Shown here piece after piece: positions 7,418-16,106 of a stretch of 64,000 bases of DNA; the first letter of the stretch is position 1, and each line of letters starts with the position of its first letter. The notes under the pieces are model-generated. The model saw nothing but the letters and a program-made list of their open reading frames with translations, did no database searches and had not been told where the DNA came from. Source of the stretch: Dactylosporangium vinaceum. GTDB taxonomy: Bacteria > Actinomycetota > Actinomycetes > Mycobacteriales > Micromonosporaceae. The stretch is taken from positions 10,540,001-10,604,000 of the forward strand of contig NZ_CP061913.1 in assembly GCF_019904175.1 (NCBI RefSeq). Reading direction: 5' to 3'. Position numbers and translations under genes: made by a program.

Positions 7418-9192
7418 GTCGTCTCCTCCGTCCTCGGCAGCACGACGGTCAGCCGCGTGCCGCCGCCCGCTCGGCTGTCGATCTCCAGGTGCCCGCGCAA
7501 GGCCCGGACGCGCTCCGAGATGCCGCGCAAGCCGTGACCGTCGCGGACAACTGCCCCGCCGATCCCGTCGTCGACGACCTCCGCGACCACCGTGTCGCCT
7601 TCCGATCGCAGGCCGACGCGGACCGAGCTCGCCTGCGCGTGCATGACGACGTTGGTCAGCGCCTCGCTCAGCACGTAAAAGAGCTCCCGCTCGAGGTCAC
7701 CCGGCAGCTCCGTCACCCCCAGGCTCAGTGCGAGCGGAAGGTGGTGCCGCTCGGCGAGGACCTCCAGCGCCCCGGCCAGCCCCTGGTCGAGTAGCGAGGG
7801 CGCCTGGGCGCCGTGCGCGATGTTCCGGACATCAGCAATGATCGACTGTACGCGTTCGCCGGACTCGGCGATCTGCTCGCGCACAGCGTCAGGGTCGCTG
7901 AGCCGGGCGATCCGGGCGAGGTCGAACTTGAGCGCGACAAGCAACTGCTGCACGCCGTCGTGCAGGTTGCGGGCGAGCTTGCGGCGGCCGTCGCGCTCGG
8001 CCTCGACCAGCCGGTACTGGTCAGCCCGCAGCCGCTCGATCGCCACGAGCTGGAGCTGATTGGCCTGTAGCGCGGAAACGCACGCCGCCAGCGCCGCCCG
8101 CACCAGGTTGGCGTGGGTGAGGACGGCGGGGTCCAGCTCGCACTGCACGAGCGGCTCGGCGCTGCCCGTGACCCGGAACTCGACAAGCCCGCGGTCGTCC
8201 GACGGCGGCGCGAAGCGGATGTCGCCCTCGCCGGCGACGTAGAGGCGGATCTCCGGCAGCCAATACCAGATCCGCAGCGTCGGATCTTGCAGCACCGTGC
8301 GCAGGCCGGCCTCGACCGACTGTGGTGTGGGCGGTCCAATGAGCCGATTCAACTGTACCGCGAGCATCTCTTCGGACCACCGAGCCCGCACGGCCGACGC
8401 GAACAGCGCGAGTGGCACGATGACGGCCATCGCGCCCTGCGCGCCGCGGGCCAGCATCGTGCCCTCGAAGGACGTGCCGACCTCCGTGACGGGGTACTGC
8501 ACGACCGCCGACGCGACCGCGAATACGCCGCTGACGACGACCAGCGGCAGGCTTCGGTGCCGATCCAGCCTGGGCAGATCACGTCGGCGCACCACGAGTA
8601 CCGCCACGAAGCAAATGGCAAGCACCGCGTAGCTCACCGCCGCGACGAGCAGCCAGCCGTCCGCCACCGACCGGGACACCCTGAGGTCGGGCCACACCAC
8701 GTCCGCCGCGTAACCGATCTGCTCCGGCCGCACGACGAGCACCGAGGAGGTCTGGGCACCGATGAGCACGACGACCGCGAGCCAGGTCCAGGCCCACTCC
8801 AGCCGCCCGGCGAAGCGGGGCCGGCCGTGCAGCAGGATCCCGACGCCGAGGACGATGAAGAACACGGACTGGGTGTACTCGCCGATAAGCGGCCACCAGC
8901 CCCGGTTCCACGCGCCGGCCCAGGCGGCGCTGTAGAGCAGGGCGGCGATGATCAGCGCCACGCCGGTCTTGCGGCTGCCACCGCCGAGCATCAGGACCGC
9001 CCCGGCCGCGGCGAGCAGGGCGGCCATCAGCACCGTCAGCACCGCGAGGACCGCATGGTCGGCCCAGAACGGCCGCCCGGCGATCAGCGGCAGCTGGCCG
9101 ACCAGCAGCGCGACGACGATCGGCGTCGCCGCCGTGCGCCACTGCGGTGCCGCCGCGTCGCGCCGGCCGTCGTGGTACTCGATCCGCAGCAC
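7414..9192 (-). CDS. HisKA_3-type sensor histidine kinase
   Basis: 592 residues from a GTG at 9192. The first about 290 residues hold around eight to nine hydrophobic helices, a membrane-embedded sensor without a clear extracellular domain. A cytosolic linker follows, then the dimerisation/phospho-acceptor motif RRKLARNLHDGVQQLL with H411, typical of NarX/DesK-type HisKA_3 kinases, and an HATPase_c domain (LSEALTNVVMHAQAS, VVDDGIGG, GHGLRGISERV). It pairs with the LuxR-type regulator gene it overlaps by 4 nt. The polytopic sensor suggests a membrane or lipid-soluble signal, but the ligand is unknown. Confidence 0.9.
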   Translation of the reverse strand: MLRIEYHDGRRDAAAPQWRTAATPIVVALLVGQLPLIAGRPFWADHAVLAVLTVLMAALLAAAGAVLMLGGGSRKTGVALIIAALLYSAAWAGAWNRGWWPLIGEYTQSVFFIVLGVGILLHGRPRFAGRLEWAWTWLAVVVLIGAQTSSVLVVRPEQIGYAADVVWPDLRVSRSVADGWLLVAAVSYAVLAICFVAVLVVRRRDLPRLDRHRSLPLVVVSGVFAVASAVVQYPVTEVGTSFEGTMLARGAQGAMAVIVPLALFASAVRARWSEEMLAVQLNRLIGPPTPQSVEAGLRTVLQDPTLRIWYWLPEIRLYVAGEGDIRFAPPSDDRGLVEFRVTGSAEPLVQCELDPAVLTHANLVRAALAACVSALQANQLQLVAIERLRADQYRLVEAERDGRRKLARNLHDGVQQLLVALKFDLARIARLSDPDAVREQIAESGERVQSIIADVRNIAHGAQAPSLLDQGLAGALEVLAERHHLPLALSLGVTELPGDLERELFYVLSEALTNVVMHAQASSVRVGLRSEGDTVVAEVVDDGIGGAVVRDGHGLRGISERVRALRGHLEIDSRAGGGTRLTVVLPRTEETT

Positions 9193-9228
9193 GGTCCCAG
9201 GCTAGCCAGTTCGCCCCCGGGGCAGTAC

Positions 9229-9263
9229 GTGGAAAACCCCGGCCGCTTGCCGAGCGTTTCCAC
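9229..9263. promoter_or_regulatory. Inverted repeat GTGGAAA ... TTTCCAC between divergent genes
   Basis: Seven-base perfect arms (9229-9235 and 9257-9263) separated by 21 nt in the 164-bp gap between the kinase gene and the secreted peptidoglycan-binding gene. The position suits a shared regulatory site, possibly for the LuxR-type regulator. Not proven. Confidence 0.3.
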
Positions 9264-9356
9264 ATCGAAGTGCGGTGATTCCGCCGTAGTCCGGAAGCGC
9301 TCTCAGAGGTCCCCTGGACGTGTGCCGCAGATCCGTCGCGAGAATGGGGAACGCCC

Positions 9357-10163
9357 ATGGGTACGAAGCTGATGATGAGTGGTCTGGCGGTCGTCACCGC
9401 CCTCGGCCTGGGCCTGGCCGCCACCCTGACGCCGGACCGTAGCGCCGGCCCCGAGCCCTCGATGGTGGTCGAGGCGAACGACTCACCCGAGCTGGTCAAC
9501 GTCGCGGTCAACACGCCGAGCCTGAGCACCTGCTTCTCCCGGATCCTCGCAGTGGGCGCGTCGGGCCCGTGCGTGAAGTCCCTGCAGGAGTCACTGCTCG
9601 CACTGCCCGGCTGGAAGGACGCCTTCCGCGCCGACGGCCTCTACGGCGCCCGCACCCGCTTGGCCGTCGTCTACTACCAGGGCTGGGCCGGACTCGCCCA
9701 GGACGGTCAGGCGGGCCCGATCACGCTGAAGAACCTCGACCGCGACGCCAATCGCCCCGTCCCGGCGGGCCGACCGGCCACACTGCCCCGAATGCCCGAC
9801 AAGGACGCCGTCTTCTCCCGCAACGCCAACAACCTGAGCAAGCGGGTCAGTTTGACGACGCTGGACGTGTACTACACCCAGGGCACCACCCGTTGGTTCA
9901 ACGACAAGCTCGGCGACGTGTCGACCGATGCGGCCATCGGAGCCGCCAGCATCGCGGCCTGCACGTCCGCCGGCCTGGTCACCGGCTTCGCCGGCGGCCT
10001 GACGTGCGACCTGCTGTTCTACGCCGAGGGACTGAACATCAAGCGCGCCAGCCAGGAGGCCGCCCGCTCAGGCGGCTGCTTCAAGTTGACGGTGCGCAAC
10101 ATCGGCATGGGTGCGGTGCAGACCACCTACTCCGCCGATCACAGCCACAACTGCATCCCCTGA
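9357..10163 (+). CDS. Secreted protein with peptidoglycan-binding-like domain
   Basis: 268 residues with a GGGGAA ribosome site. An N-terminal signal-like hydrophobic segment (residues 5-24) is followed by a short linker. Residues about 70-128 resemble PG_binding_1: CVKSLQESLLALPGW ... FRADGLYGARTRLAVVYYQ ... LAQDGQAGPITLKNL. The C-terminal half has no family I recognise. It contains an Ala/Gly-rich, Cys-flanked stretch (DAAIGAASIAACTSAGLVTGF, CDLLFYAEG) that could insert into or cross a membrane, and ends in a Cys-containing beta segment. Four to five cysteines suggest disulphides outside the cell. A 73-aa zinc-ribbon-like protein follows 44 nt downstream. Inference: a wall-bound exported protein; an antibacterial role for the Gly/Ala-rich domain is possible but unproved. 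Confidence 0.75.
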   Translation: MGTKLMMSGLAVVTALGLGLAATLTPDRSAGPEPSMVVEANDSPELVNVAVNTPSLSTCFSRILAVGASGPCVKSLQESLLALPGWKDAFRADGLYGARTRLAVVYYQGWAGLAQDGQAGPITLKNLDRDANRPVPAGRPATLPRMPDKDAVFSRNANNLSKRVSLTTLDVYYTQGTTRWFNDKLGDVSTDAAIGAASIAACTSAGLVTGFAGGLTCDLLFYAEGLNIKRASQEAARSGGCFKLTVRNIGMGAVQTTYSADHSHNCIP

Positions 10164-10207
10164 CCTGCTCGCACGGTTTCATCACATCACCGCATCTGGA
10201 GGACGGT

Positions 10208-10429
10208 ATGGACCCCATCTCAGGCATCACAGTGGCCATCGTGGCCGGCGGCGCGGCATACCTCGGCCGGAAGCTGTTCCGCCGCGGCCGTTCGACTGGT
10301 TCCTCGACATCGTCGTACGGATACAGCGCCTACGAGTACCCGACGAGCCCCGGCGCTGGCTGCAAGTACTGCGGCGGCTCGGGGCGCGCATGGGACAACG
10401 CCGGCGGCTACATGGAGTGCCGGCACTGA
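10208..10429 (+). CDS. 73-aa membrane-anchored Cys-ribbon microprotein
   Basis: A short gene with a good GGAGG site seven bases before the ATG. Residues 4-20 (ISGITVAIVAGGAAYLG) form one hydrophobic helix, followed by basic RKLFRRGR, a Ser/Tyr-rich linker and a C-terminal CKYCGGSGRAWDNAGGYMECRH. The CxxCxGxG part resembles one half of a DnaJ-type zinc ribbon, with the last Cys/His as further possible ligands. Positive residues after the helix place the ribbon in the cytosol. It follows the secreted peptidoglycan-binding gene and precedes a hairpin terminator, so the two are probably co-transcribed. Function unknown. Confidence 0.65.
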   Translation: MDPISGITVAIVAGGAAYLGRKLFRRGRSTGSSTSSYGYSAYEYPTSPGAGCKYCGGSGRAWDNAGGYMECRH

Positions 10430-10483
10430 ATCTCAGCGACCGAGCGGGAAGCGGCCCCACTCGGGCCGGGCACCTGCGCAGCA

Positions 10484-10520
10484 GTTCTGCCCGTCGGGCT
10501 CGGCCTGACGGGCAGAACTT
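10484..10520 (+). terminator. Rho-independent-type hairpin
   Basis: Perfect 12-bp arms GTTCTGCCCGTC / GACGGGCAGAAC (10484-10495, 10507-10518) with an 11-nt loop and two T after the stem, 54 nt downstream of the microprotein stop. Actinomycete terminators commonly lack a long T-run. Confidence 0.65.
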
Positions 10521-10894
10521 CCGACAACTCCTCAGCAGGCGCAGCCGGCAACATCACCACGCGCTCGGTTCGCCGGTCTTCGGCTTATCAATGGCGCGAT
10601 CGGCCAAAAGGTTGCGCAATGACCGCTTTGCGATTTCTGGCGGAGAATGACTCGCCGCCTGCCGGATCCGTCACACCGATCGCCGGGCGGTGACCACGCG
10701 TGCAGGCAACTGCCGTTCAGAAGCACGGCGGACGCAGCGACTGCGACGACGTCACCGGGCGCGTTGTGCTGGCAATCGCGGACATCTAGGCGACTTTGTC
10801 CACTTTGGACGGCCGGGAAAAAACTGTCGCACCCCGGGCCTACGATCCTCTTGTACCGCGGCCATTCCGCCGCGGACACGGGGAGGGACCACGC
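10521..10894. promoter_or_regulatory. Intergenic region with likely promoter of the 951-aa secreted protein
   Basis: No gene seen. Near the 3' end are a small palindrome GTCCA-CTT-TGGAC (10798-10810) and a -10-like TACGAT (10841-10846), about 50 nt before the ATG. GGGGAGGG follows as a ribosome site. The rest holds no recognisable feature. Confidence 0.4.
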
Positions 10895-13750
10895 ATGAGA
10901 CCCACCGTCCGATCAAGCCTGGCGGCGCTGCTCGCCACGGCCGTCGCGGCGACCGTGGCCGTGTTCGCCACCGGGCAGCCCGCCACCGCAGGCTGGCAGT
11001 CCGTCAACCTGCCCAGGCTGAGCTGGGCATACCTCGACTCGACGAGCCCCAAAGCAAAGTTCGTCGACGCCACCGTCCCGCCGCCGGTGGGCACCATCGC
11101 CGATCAGGCCGGAAAGCCCCACACCTACCGCTCCTACTTCACGTTCGATCTCAGCAGCCTCAAGGGGCAGGTCGTCCACAGCTCGTACCTGTACACCTAC
11201 GAGGACCACGTCACCGACTGCACGAAGGCGGCCACGGTCGAGCTGTGGCGCACCGCACCGGTGCGGGACAACACCTCCTGGAAGAACCCGCCGAACGAAC
11301 TCGAGCGGCTCTTCGCCGTCCAGGTCGGCAGCGGCAGCTGGTCGTGCCCGAGCTACCTGGGCCGTGAGATGGTCGACCAGCTCAACGCCGCGATCGTCCG
11401 GCGGGACAAGACCATCACCTTCGAATATCGCGTCGCCGCCGCCCAGGAGGCCGACGTCCACCTCGGCCGCACGATCCAGGCACCGACGCTGAGCTCGACA
11501 AGCAACCACCCGCCCACCGTGAGCAACCCGCGGCTGCGCTATCCGGACCGGCCGTGCGGCACACCGCAGAAGCCGAGCCCGGCCCGGGCCTCGGACGCGC
11601 TCACCGTCGACACGGCCGACGCCGACGGCGACTATGTCTCGCTCACCTTCGCCACCTGGCCGATCGACCATCCGGAGCAGCGCAAGGAACGCGGCATCGC
11701 CTATGACAACGTCGACCTGAGCGAGTACGCCGACGGCACGGTCGTGGCCTGGCAGGCCCACGGCTACGACTACACCGACTACGGCGCCTGGTCCAAGACC
11801 TGCTACGTCCGCATCGACAAGCAGGGCCCGGCCACGCCCCCGGTCGTCGCCTCGAAGCTCTACCCGACCGGCGCGGTGGCGACCGGCGGCCAGGGCATCA
11901 AGGGCCGTTTCCGGCTCGACGCGGCCGGCGAGGCCAACGTCGCGGCGTTCGTCTGGCGCGACTGGCAAGGGCTGAGCGGCCTCGTCGACGCCCATCAGGG
12001 CCGCGCCGTCATGGAGTACACGCCGACCCGAAGCGGGCCGCAGTCCCTCTCCATCCAATCGATCGATACCGCCGGCAACTACGGCGCCACGACGGAGTAC
12101 CGGTTCTGGGTGGCGGCGACCGCGCCCGAGGCCACGATCGACGTGGCCGGCGTCGGGCTGCCGAGCAAGATCACGCTGTACGGCAGCGCCGCCACCTTCG
12201 GCTACCAGGTCCAGGGCGGCTCGGAAACCCGAATCCCCAACCCGTCCGGCACCGGCGCGACCGGGCAGATCGTCTTCCCGGCCACCGGCTACGTCAAGAC
12301 CTTCCTGCGCAGCTACAACGCCGCCGGCAAGCTGCTCGGGGAGAAGTCGGTGGACGTCGAGGTCTCCGACGCGCCGGACGTCTCCTCCGCGGAGTTCAAC
12401 CTGGAGCGCGACGCGCTCGCCGGCGAGACCGGCACGTTCACCTTCAAGCCGCGCAGCACCGGCGTCGTCGGCTACGCCTACGACTTCGGCAACGGGGAGC
12501 AGCGCATCGCGGCGGGCGCGGACGGCGTGGCGACGCTCCACTGGACGGCCGACCCGCCGGGCTGGACCTACCTGACGGTCCGCTCGATCGGGCCCGGCGG
12601 AGCGTTGTCGCAGGAGAACTACTACCAGTTCAACGTCATCGATCCGAAGCCGCAGATCTGGGCGCAGGAGCTACAGACCACGACCCGCACCGACGCCCCG
12701 GGCAAGCCGCTCGAGCTGCGGCTGTCCAGTCAGATGACCGACGTCACGGGCTTCGTCTACACCTTCAACGGCGGGGCCGAGCAGACCGTGACCGGCCCGT
12801 GGTACGGCACCGTCGTCTCGGTGACCCCCCGGCTCGGGGACAACACGGTCGTCGCACAGGCGCTGCTGCCCGGCGGTGGCCGTTCGCCGGCGGCCACGTT
12901 CACGTGGCAGCCGTACGAGGCGCCGCTCATCGCCACCGACCCGTCGCCCGGCGCGATGGGCCACCCGGTGACCGTGAAGCTGACCTCGATCCGGCCGGAC
13001 GCGAAGGAGTTCCACTACTCGGTCAACTGGGCTCCGTCGCAGACGATGGCCGCGGCCGCCGACGGCACGGCGAGCTTCACCTACATCCCCTCGGACAGCA
13101 CGACGCTGTCGATCCGTGCCACGAGCGTGGCCGCTGACGGCACCGAGTCGCCCGAGCGCAGCTTCTACACCAACCTGCGCCTCACCAACGTCGAGGTGTA
13201 CTCGTCCTACAGCGAGTACTGGACGAGCGGCGGCCTGGGTGTCCCCGGCACCGTCACCTTCCGCACCGAGTACGTGCCGGAGACGGTGGAGTACGTCTAC
13301 ACGCTCAACGCCGGGCCGGAGATCGTCGCCCCGGCGGTGTCCGACGGCTTCGGCACCACCGTGACGATCGTCCCGGACCGCACCGGCCTCAACGTCCTGG
13401 TGGTCCGCGGCCGTACCGCCGCCGGCGAGCTGTCCTATCCGCAGGAGTTCCGTTTCCAGGTCGGCACGCTGCCGTTCGTCGCCTCGACGGAGTTCCCCAA
13501 CGGCGTCTGGTCCGGCGCAGTGGGCGTCGAGGGCCACTTCACCGCCAGCGGCGGCATGGAAGGCGTGACATCGTTCGACTTCGCCTTCGACGACGCCCAG
13601 CCCGTCACCGTCCCGGTCGACGCCCAGGGCCGGGCCACCACCACGTACACCCCGGCGACCGGCGGCGTCCACCGCCTGACGGTCATCGGCCACACGGCCG
13701 CCGGGACGGCCACGGAGATCCGCTACTACGACATCCTGGTCAACTCCTGA
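10895..13750 (+). CDS. Large secreted protein: DNRLRE-like domain plus beta-sandwich repeats
   Basis: 951 residues from the ATG at 10895, chosen because a strong GGGGAGGG site precedes it and the product starts with a standard signal peptide (MRPTVRSSLAALLATAVAAT..., cleavage after QPATAG). Residues about 35-210 resemble DNRLRE/CBM96-type jelly-roll domains (YRSYFTFDLSSLKG, VELWRTAP, then DQLNAAIVRRDKTITFEYRV). The rest is a series of roughly 90-100-residue Ig-like repeats, each with a F/Y-x-Y/F-x-FN-x-G core (GYAYDFGNGEQ, GFVYTFNGGAEQ, EYVYTLNAGPE, FDFAFDDAQP) and a closing YYQFNV / YRFWV / YYDILV strand. No catalytic motif, no anchor and no sorting signal. A freely secreted adhesive or carbohydrate-binding stalk is likely. 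Such modules also occur in front of YD-repeat proteins. Confidence 0.75.
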   Translation: MRPTVRSSLAALLATAVAATVAVFATGQPATAGWQSVNLPRLSWAYLDSTSPKAKFVDATVPPPVGTIADQAGKPHTYRSYFTFDLSSLKGQVVHSSYLYTYEDHVTDCTKAATVELWRTAPVRDNTSWKNPPNELERLFAVQVGSGSWSCPSYLGREMVDQLNAAIVRRDKTITFEYRVAAAQEADVHLGRTIQAPTLSSTSNHPPTVSNPRLRYPDRPCGTPQKPSPARASDALTVDTADADGDYVSLTFATWPIDHPEQRKERGIAYDNVDLSEYADGTVVAWQAHGYDYTDYGAWSKTCYVRIDKQGPATPPVVASKLYPTGAVATGGQGIKGRFRLDAAGEANVAAFVWRDWQGLSGLVDAHQGRAVMEYTPTRSGPQSLSIQSIDTAGNYGATTEYRFWVAATAPEATIDVAGVGLPSKITLYGSAATFGYQVQGGSETRIPNPSGTGATGQIVFPATGYVKTFLRSYNAAGKLLGEKSVDVEVSDAPDVSSAEFNLERDALAGETGTFTFKPRSTGVVGYAYDFGNGEQRIAAGADGVATLHWTADPPGWTYLTVRSIGPGGALSQENYYQFNVIDPKPQIWAQELQTTTRTDAPGKPLELRLSSQMTDVTGFVYTFNGGAEQTVTGPWYGTVVSVTPRLGDNTVVAQALLPGGGRSPAATFTWQPYEAPLIATDPSPGAMGHPVTVKLTSIRPDAKEFHYSVNWAPSQTMAAAADGTASFTYIPSDSTTLSIRATSVAADGTESPERSFYTNLRLTNVEVYSSYSEYWTSGGLGVPGTVTFRTEYVPETVEYVYTLNAGPEIVAPAVSDGFGTTVTIVPDRTGLNVLVVRGRTAAGELSYPQEFRFQVGTLPFVASTEFPNGVWSGAVGVEGHFTASGGMEGVTSFDFAFDDAQPVTVPVDAQGRATTTYTPATGGVHRLTVIGHTAAGTATEIRYYDILVNS

Positions 13751-13860
13751 CCCGAATCGCCGCACCAGGCCGGACCGGCATCACATCGGACCGGCACCAC
13801 GCCGGAATCGCTCGACCCGTGAACGGCGCTGACGCGCTCGACACCTGAACCGCTCCATCC

Positions 13861-13894
13861 CGCGGCGGGAGAGGCCCGCGCCTCTCCCGCCGCG
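13861..13894. terminator. Strong hairpin, bidirectional terminator
   Basis: Perfect 14-bp arms CGCGGCGGGAGAGG / CCTCTCCCGCCGCG with a CCCGCG loop, in the gap between the convergent 951-aa protein gene and the hydrolase gene. The upstream 100 bases contain short imperfect CGGACCGGCA repeats and no gene. Confidence 0.65.
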
Positions 13895-14016
13895 GCCGTC
13901 GGGCGCAGGGCCGAGCGCGGAATGAAGCACGGAGAGGGGGTCGGCTGCCATCTAGCCGCTGGACGAACAGCCACGGCCGGGGAAAGCCGCGACCCGGGCA
14001 TCGTTCGGTTCATGGG

Positions 14017-14850
14017 TCATGGCGCCTCGAGTACCTGTCCACCCGCGAAGAAGGCGGCAAACGGCTCGACGAACCGCTTCGGGGCGATGTTGGCCGTGTT
14101 GTGCGACGCCCCAGGGATGACGATCGCCCGCCCGCAGGGGATCGCGGCCGCGACCGCCTCGCAGTTCTCGGTGAAGTACCGCGGGCTGCGCGCACCGGCG
14201 GCCAGCAGCACGTCCGCGGTGATGCCGGCGTAGTCCGTGGCCGGTCCGTCGTGCTCGGCGATCCGGCGGACCTCGGGCGGAATCGTGGGCATCAGCGCCT
14301 CGAACCGGCGCCCGATCGGCGTGCGGAGGAACAGCCGGCTGATGAGCGCCGCCACGGCTGAGGGTAGCTTCGCGGCCGGGCTGTCGGGGGTCACGGCGCG
14401 GCCGGCGATGGTGATCGCGCGGACGTGGTCACCGGCCCGCACGGCCTCCTCCAGCTCGTCGAGGAAGGCGAACCGCGGCCGCCCCATGATCGACAGGCCC
14501 GGGTCGTAGACCGCGATGCGCTCCAGCGGAAGGCTCAGGCCGGCGCGCAGTGCGACGAAGCCGCCGCCGCTGTGGCCGAACACACTGCGGGCGCCTGTGT
14601 GGTCGAGGACCGCGGCGAGGTCGCCGATATCGGTGCCGATCGTCTCGGTCCCGGTCAGCGCAGCCGAGTCCGGCCGCCCGCGGCGGTTGTAGAGATGCAC
14701 CGTGAACCGGTCGGCCAGCGCCTTGGCCAGACGGTGGTAGTCGCGTTCCTGCACCCCACCGCCGTGCAGGATGACGATGCCCGGCCCTGCGCCGAACGAG
14801 TACACCACGATGTTCGCGCCGTCCCCACCGGTGATCCGTTCGGTCCGCAT
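14017..14850 (-). CDS. Alpha/beta hydrolase
   Basis: 277 residues from the ATG at 14850, which has GAAAGGG upstream; an 11-codon longer frame lacks one. The fold is clear: oxyanion segment ILHGGGVQERDYHRLA, nucleophile elbow FGHSGGG (Ser) and late IPGASHN with the catalytic His. The usual acid after strand 7 is not obvious: the equivalent ITADVLLAAGARSP has no Asp after the strand, so the acid may sit elsewhere (for example YDPG after strand 6). No signal peptide, hence a cytosolic esterase or similar. It stands alone and divergent from the beta-propeller gene, so context does not reveal the substrate. Confidence 0.82.
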   Translation of the reverse strand: MRTERITGGDGANIVVYSFGAGPGIVILHGGGVQERDYHRLAKALADRFTVHLYNRRGRPDSAALTGTETIGTDIGDLAAVLDHTGARSVFGHSGGGFVALRAGLSLPLERIAVYDPGLSIMGRPRFAFLDELEEAVRAGDHVRAITIAGRAVTPDSPAAKLPSAVAALISRLFLRTPIGRRFEALMPTIPPEVRRIAEHDGPATDYAGITADVLLAAGARSPRYFTENCEAVAAAIPCGRAIVIPGASHNTANIAPKRFVEPFAAFFAGGQVLEAP

Positions 14851-15073
14851 CGACCCGCCCTTTCGAAGTGAACTGCGAACCATGTTTGCAGTTTAGGCGC
14901 GCGAGAGCGTCGAGACAACCAGTGATCCCCGCAAACGACACCCGACCGCGGCGGCGATCACCTGATCGGCCCGGGCGGACAGGTGTCGACCACGATGCGA
15001 GGCGGTCCGGCGACCGTCCCACACCGTGGCGCAGGGCATCTACGTATCGCGATCTTTCGATAGCGTGTGACGA

Positions 15074-15976
15074 ATGCGCAGACGAACGTTGTTCGCGGGG
15101 GCCGCCGGCATCGGCGCCGCCCTGGCGATTCCCGGGGGAACCGGACACGCAGCCACCACGCACGGGACGCCGGTCTTCCCGGACGTCATCGACCTGCCCG
15201 ACGGCTTCCAGCCCGAGGGCATCGCCATCTCCGGCACCACCTTCTACGTCGGCTCGCTCGTCGACGGCGCCGTGTACCGGGGAAGCCTGATCACCGGCAA
15301 GGGATCGATCCTCGTGCCGGGCCGCAGCGGGGGCCAGGCCACCGGCATCAAGGTAGACACTCGCGGCCGGCTGTGGGTCTGCGGCGCCGGCACCGGTGGC
15401 GCGAGCGTGTACGACGCTCGCACCGGCCGCACCCTCGCCCAGTACGACCTCGGCGGGAGCTTCGTCAACGACGTCGTCCTCACCCCGAACGGCGCCTACC
15501 TCACCGACTCCGACCGCCCGGTGCTCTACCGGCTACCGCTCAACCTGGGCGCCGCGCACACCATCGACCTCACCGGCGGCCTCGGCGAGACCGGCGCGTT
15601 CAACAACGGCATCGAGGTCACCGCCGACGGCCGGCTGGTCATCGTCCAGATGCTCGCCGACCGGCTCTTCTCCTACGACCCGCGCTCGGGCGCGACCTTC
15701 CAGTACGACCTCGGCGGCGCCACCGTCCTGCAGGGCGACGGGCTGCTGCGGCGCGGCCCGTACCTGTACGTCGTCCGCAACTCCTTCAACGTGATCGCCA
15801 AGTTCCGCCTGCACCGCACGTCGGCGGAGCTGGTCGCGGAGATCACCGACCCGCGGCTGCAGGTCCCCGCCACCATCGCGGACTTCGGCGGCTGGATCTA
15901 CGCCGTCAACGCCCGCTTCGACCTGCCGGCACCGGCCCCGACCGACACCTACACGATCGTCAAGCTCCCCACCTGA
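15074..15976 (+). CDS. Tat-exported beta-propeller protein (SMP-30/gluconolactonase-like)
   Basis: 300 residues. MRRRTLFAGAAGIGAALAIP carries a twin-arginine motif (RRxLF) and a typical Tat signal. The mature part is a set of propeller blades of the SMP-30/NHL kind: PDGFQPEGIAISGTTFYVGSLVDGAVYR, KVDTRGRLWVCGAGTGG, NDVVLTPNGAYLTDSDRPVLYRL, NNGIEVTADGRLVIVQM. Conserved Glu/Asn/Asp in such loops bind a metal in lactonases (PEG, NNG, D in LTDSD). No ribosome site is visible; the ATG lies about 12 nt after a TAGCGT -10-like box, so the message may be leaderless. Substrate unknown; a secreted lactonase or a non-enzymatic sensor are both possible. Confidence 0.8.
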   Translation: MRRRTLFAGAAGIGAALAIPGGTGHAATTHGTPVFPDVIDLPDGFQPEGIAISGTTFYVGSLVDGAVYRGSLITGKGSILVPGRSGGQATGIKVDTRGRLWVCGAGTGGASVYDARTGRTLAQYDLGGSFVNDVVLTPNGAYLTDSDRPVLYRLPLNLGAAHTIDLTGGLGETGAFNNGIEVTADGRLVIVQMLADRLFSYDPRSGATFQYDLGGATVLQGDGLLRRGPYLYVVRNSFNVIAKFRLHRTSAELVAEITDPRLQVPATIADFGGWIYAVNARFDLPAPAPTDTYTIVKLPT

Positions 15977-15990
15977 GCCTCAGAGCCGGA

Positions 15991-16025
15991 GGTGGGTACC
16001 GCAGGCGCGCCCGACGGTACCCACC
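15991..16025. terminator. Bidirectional hairpin terminator
   Basis: Perfect 11-bp arms GGTGGGTACCG / CGGTACCCACC with a 13-nt loop, between the convergent beta-propeller and CHAT genes. Confidence 0.6.
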
Positions 16026-16106
16026 CAGGCCCCCACGGAAGCTGTCCAGCCGGCGCCGCGACCTGCTCCATCCACTCCCGGGTCGCTGTGAAGTACGCGG
16101 CGGCCG

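Noticed and set aside
13751-13860. Short CGGACCGGCA repeats after the 951-aa protein gene as attachment site
   Set aside because: Two imperfect 15-base copies only, no integrase gene or tRNA; probably low-complexity GC-rich spacer.
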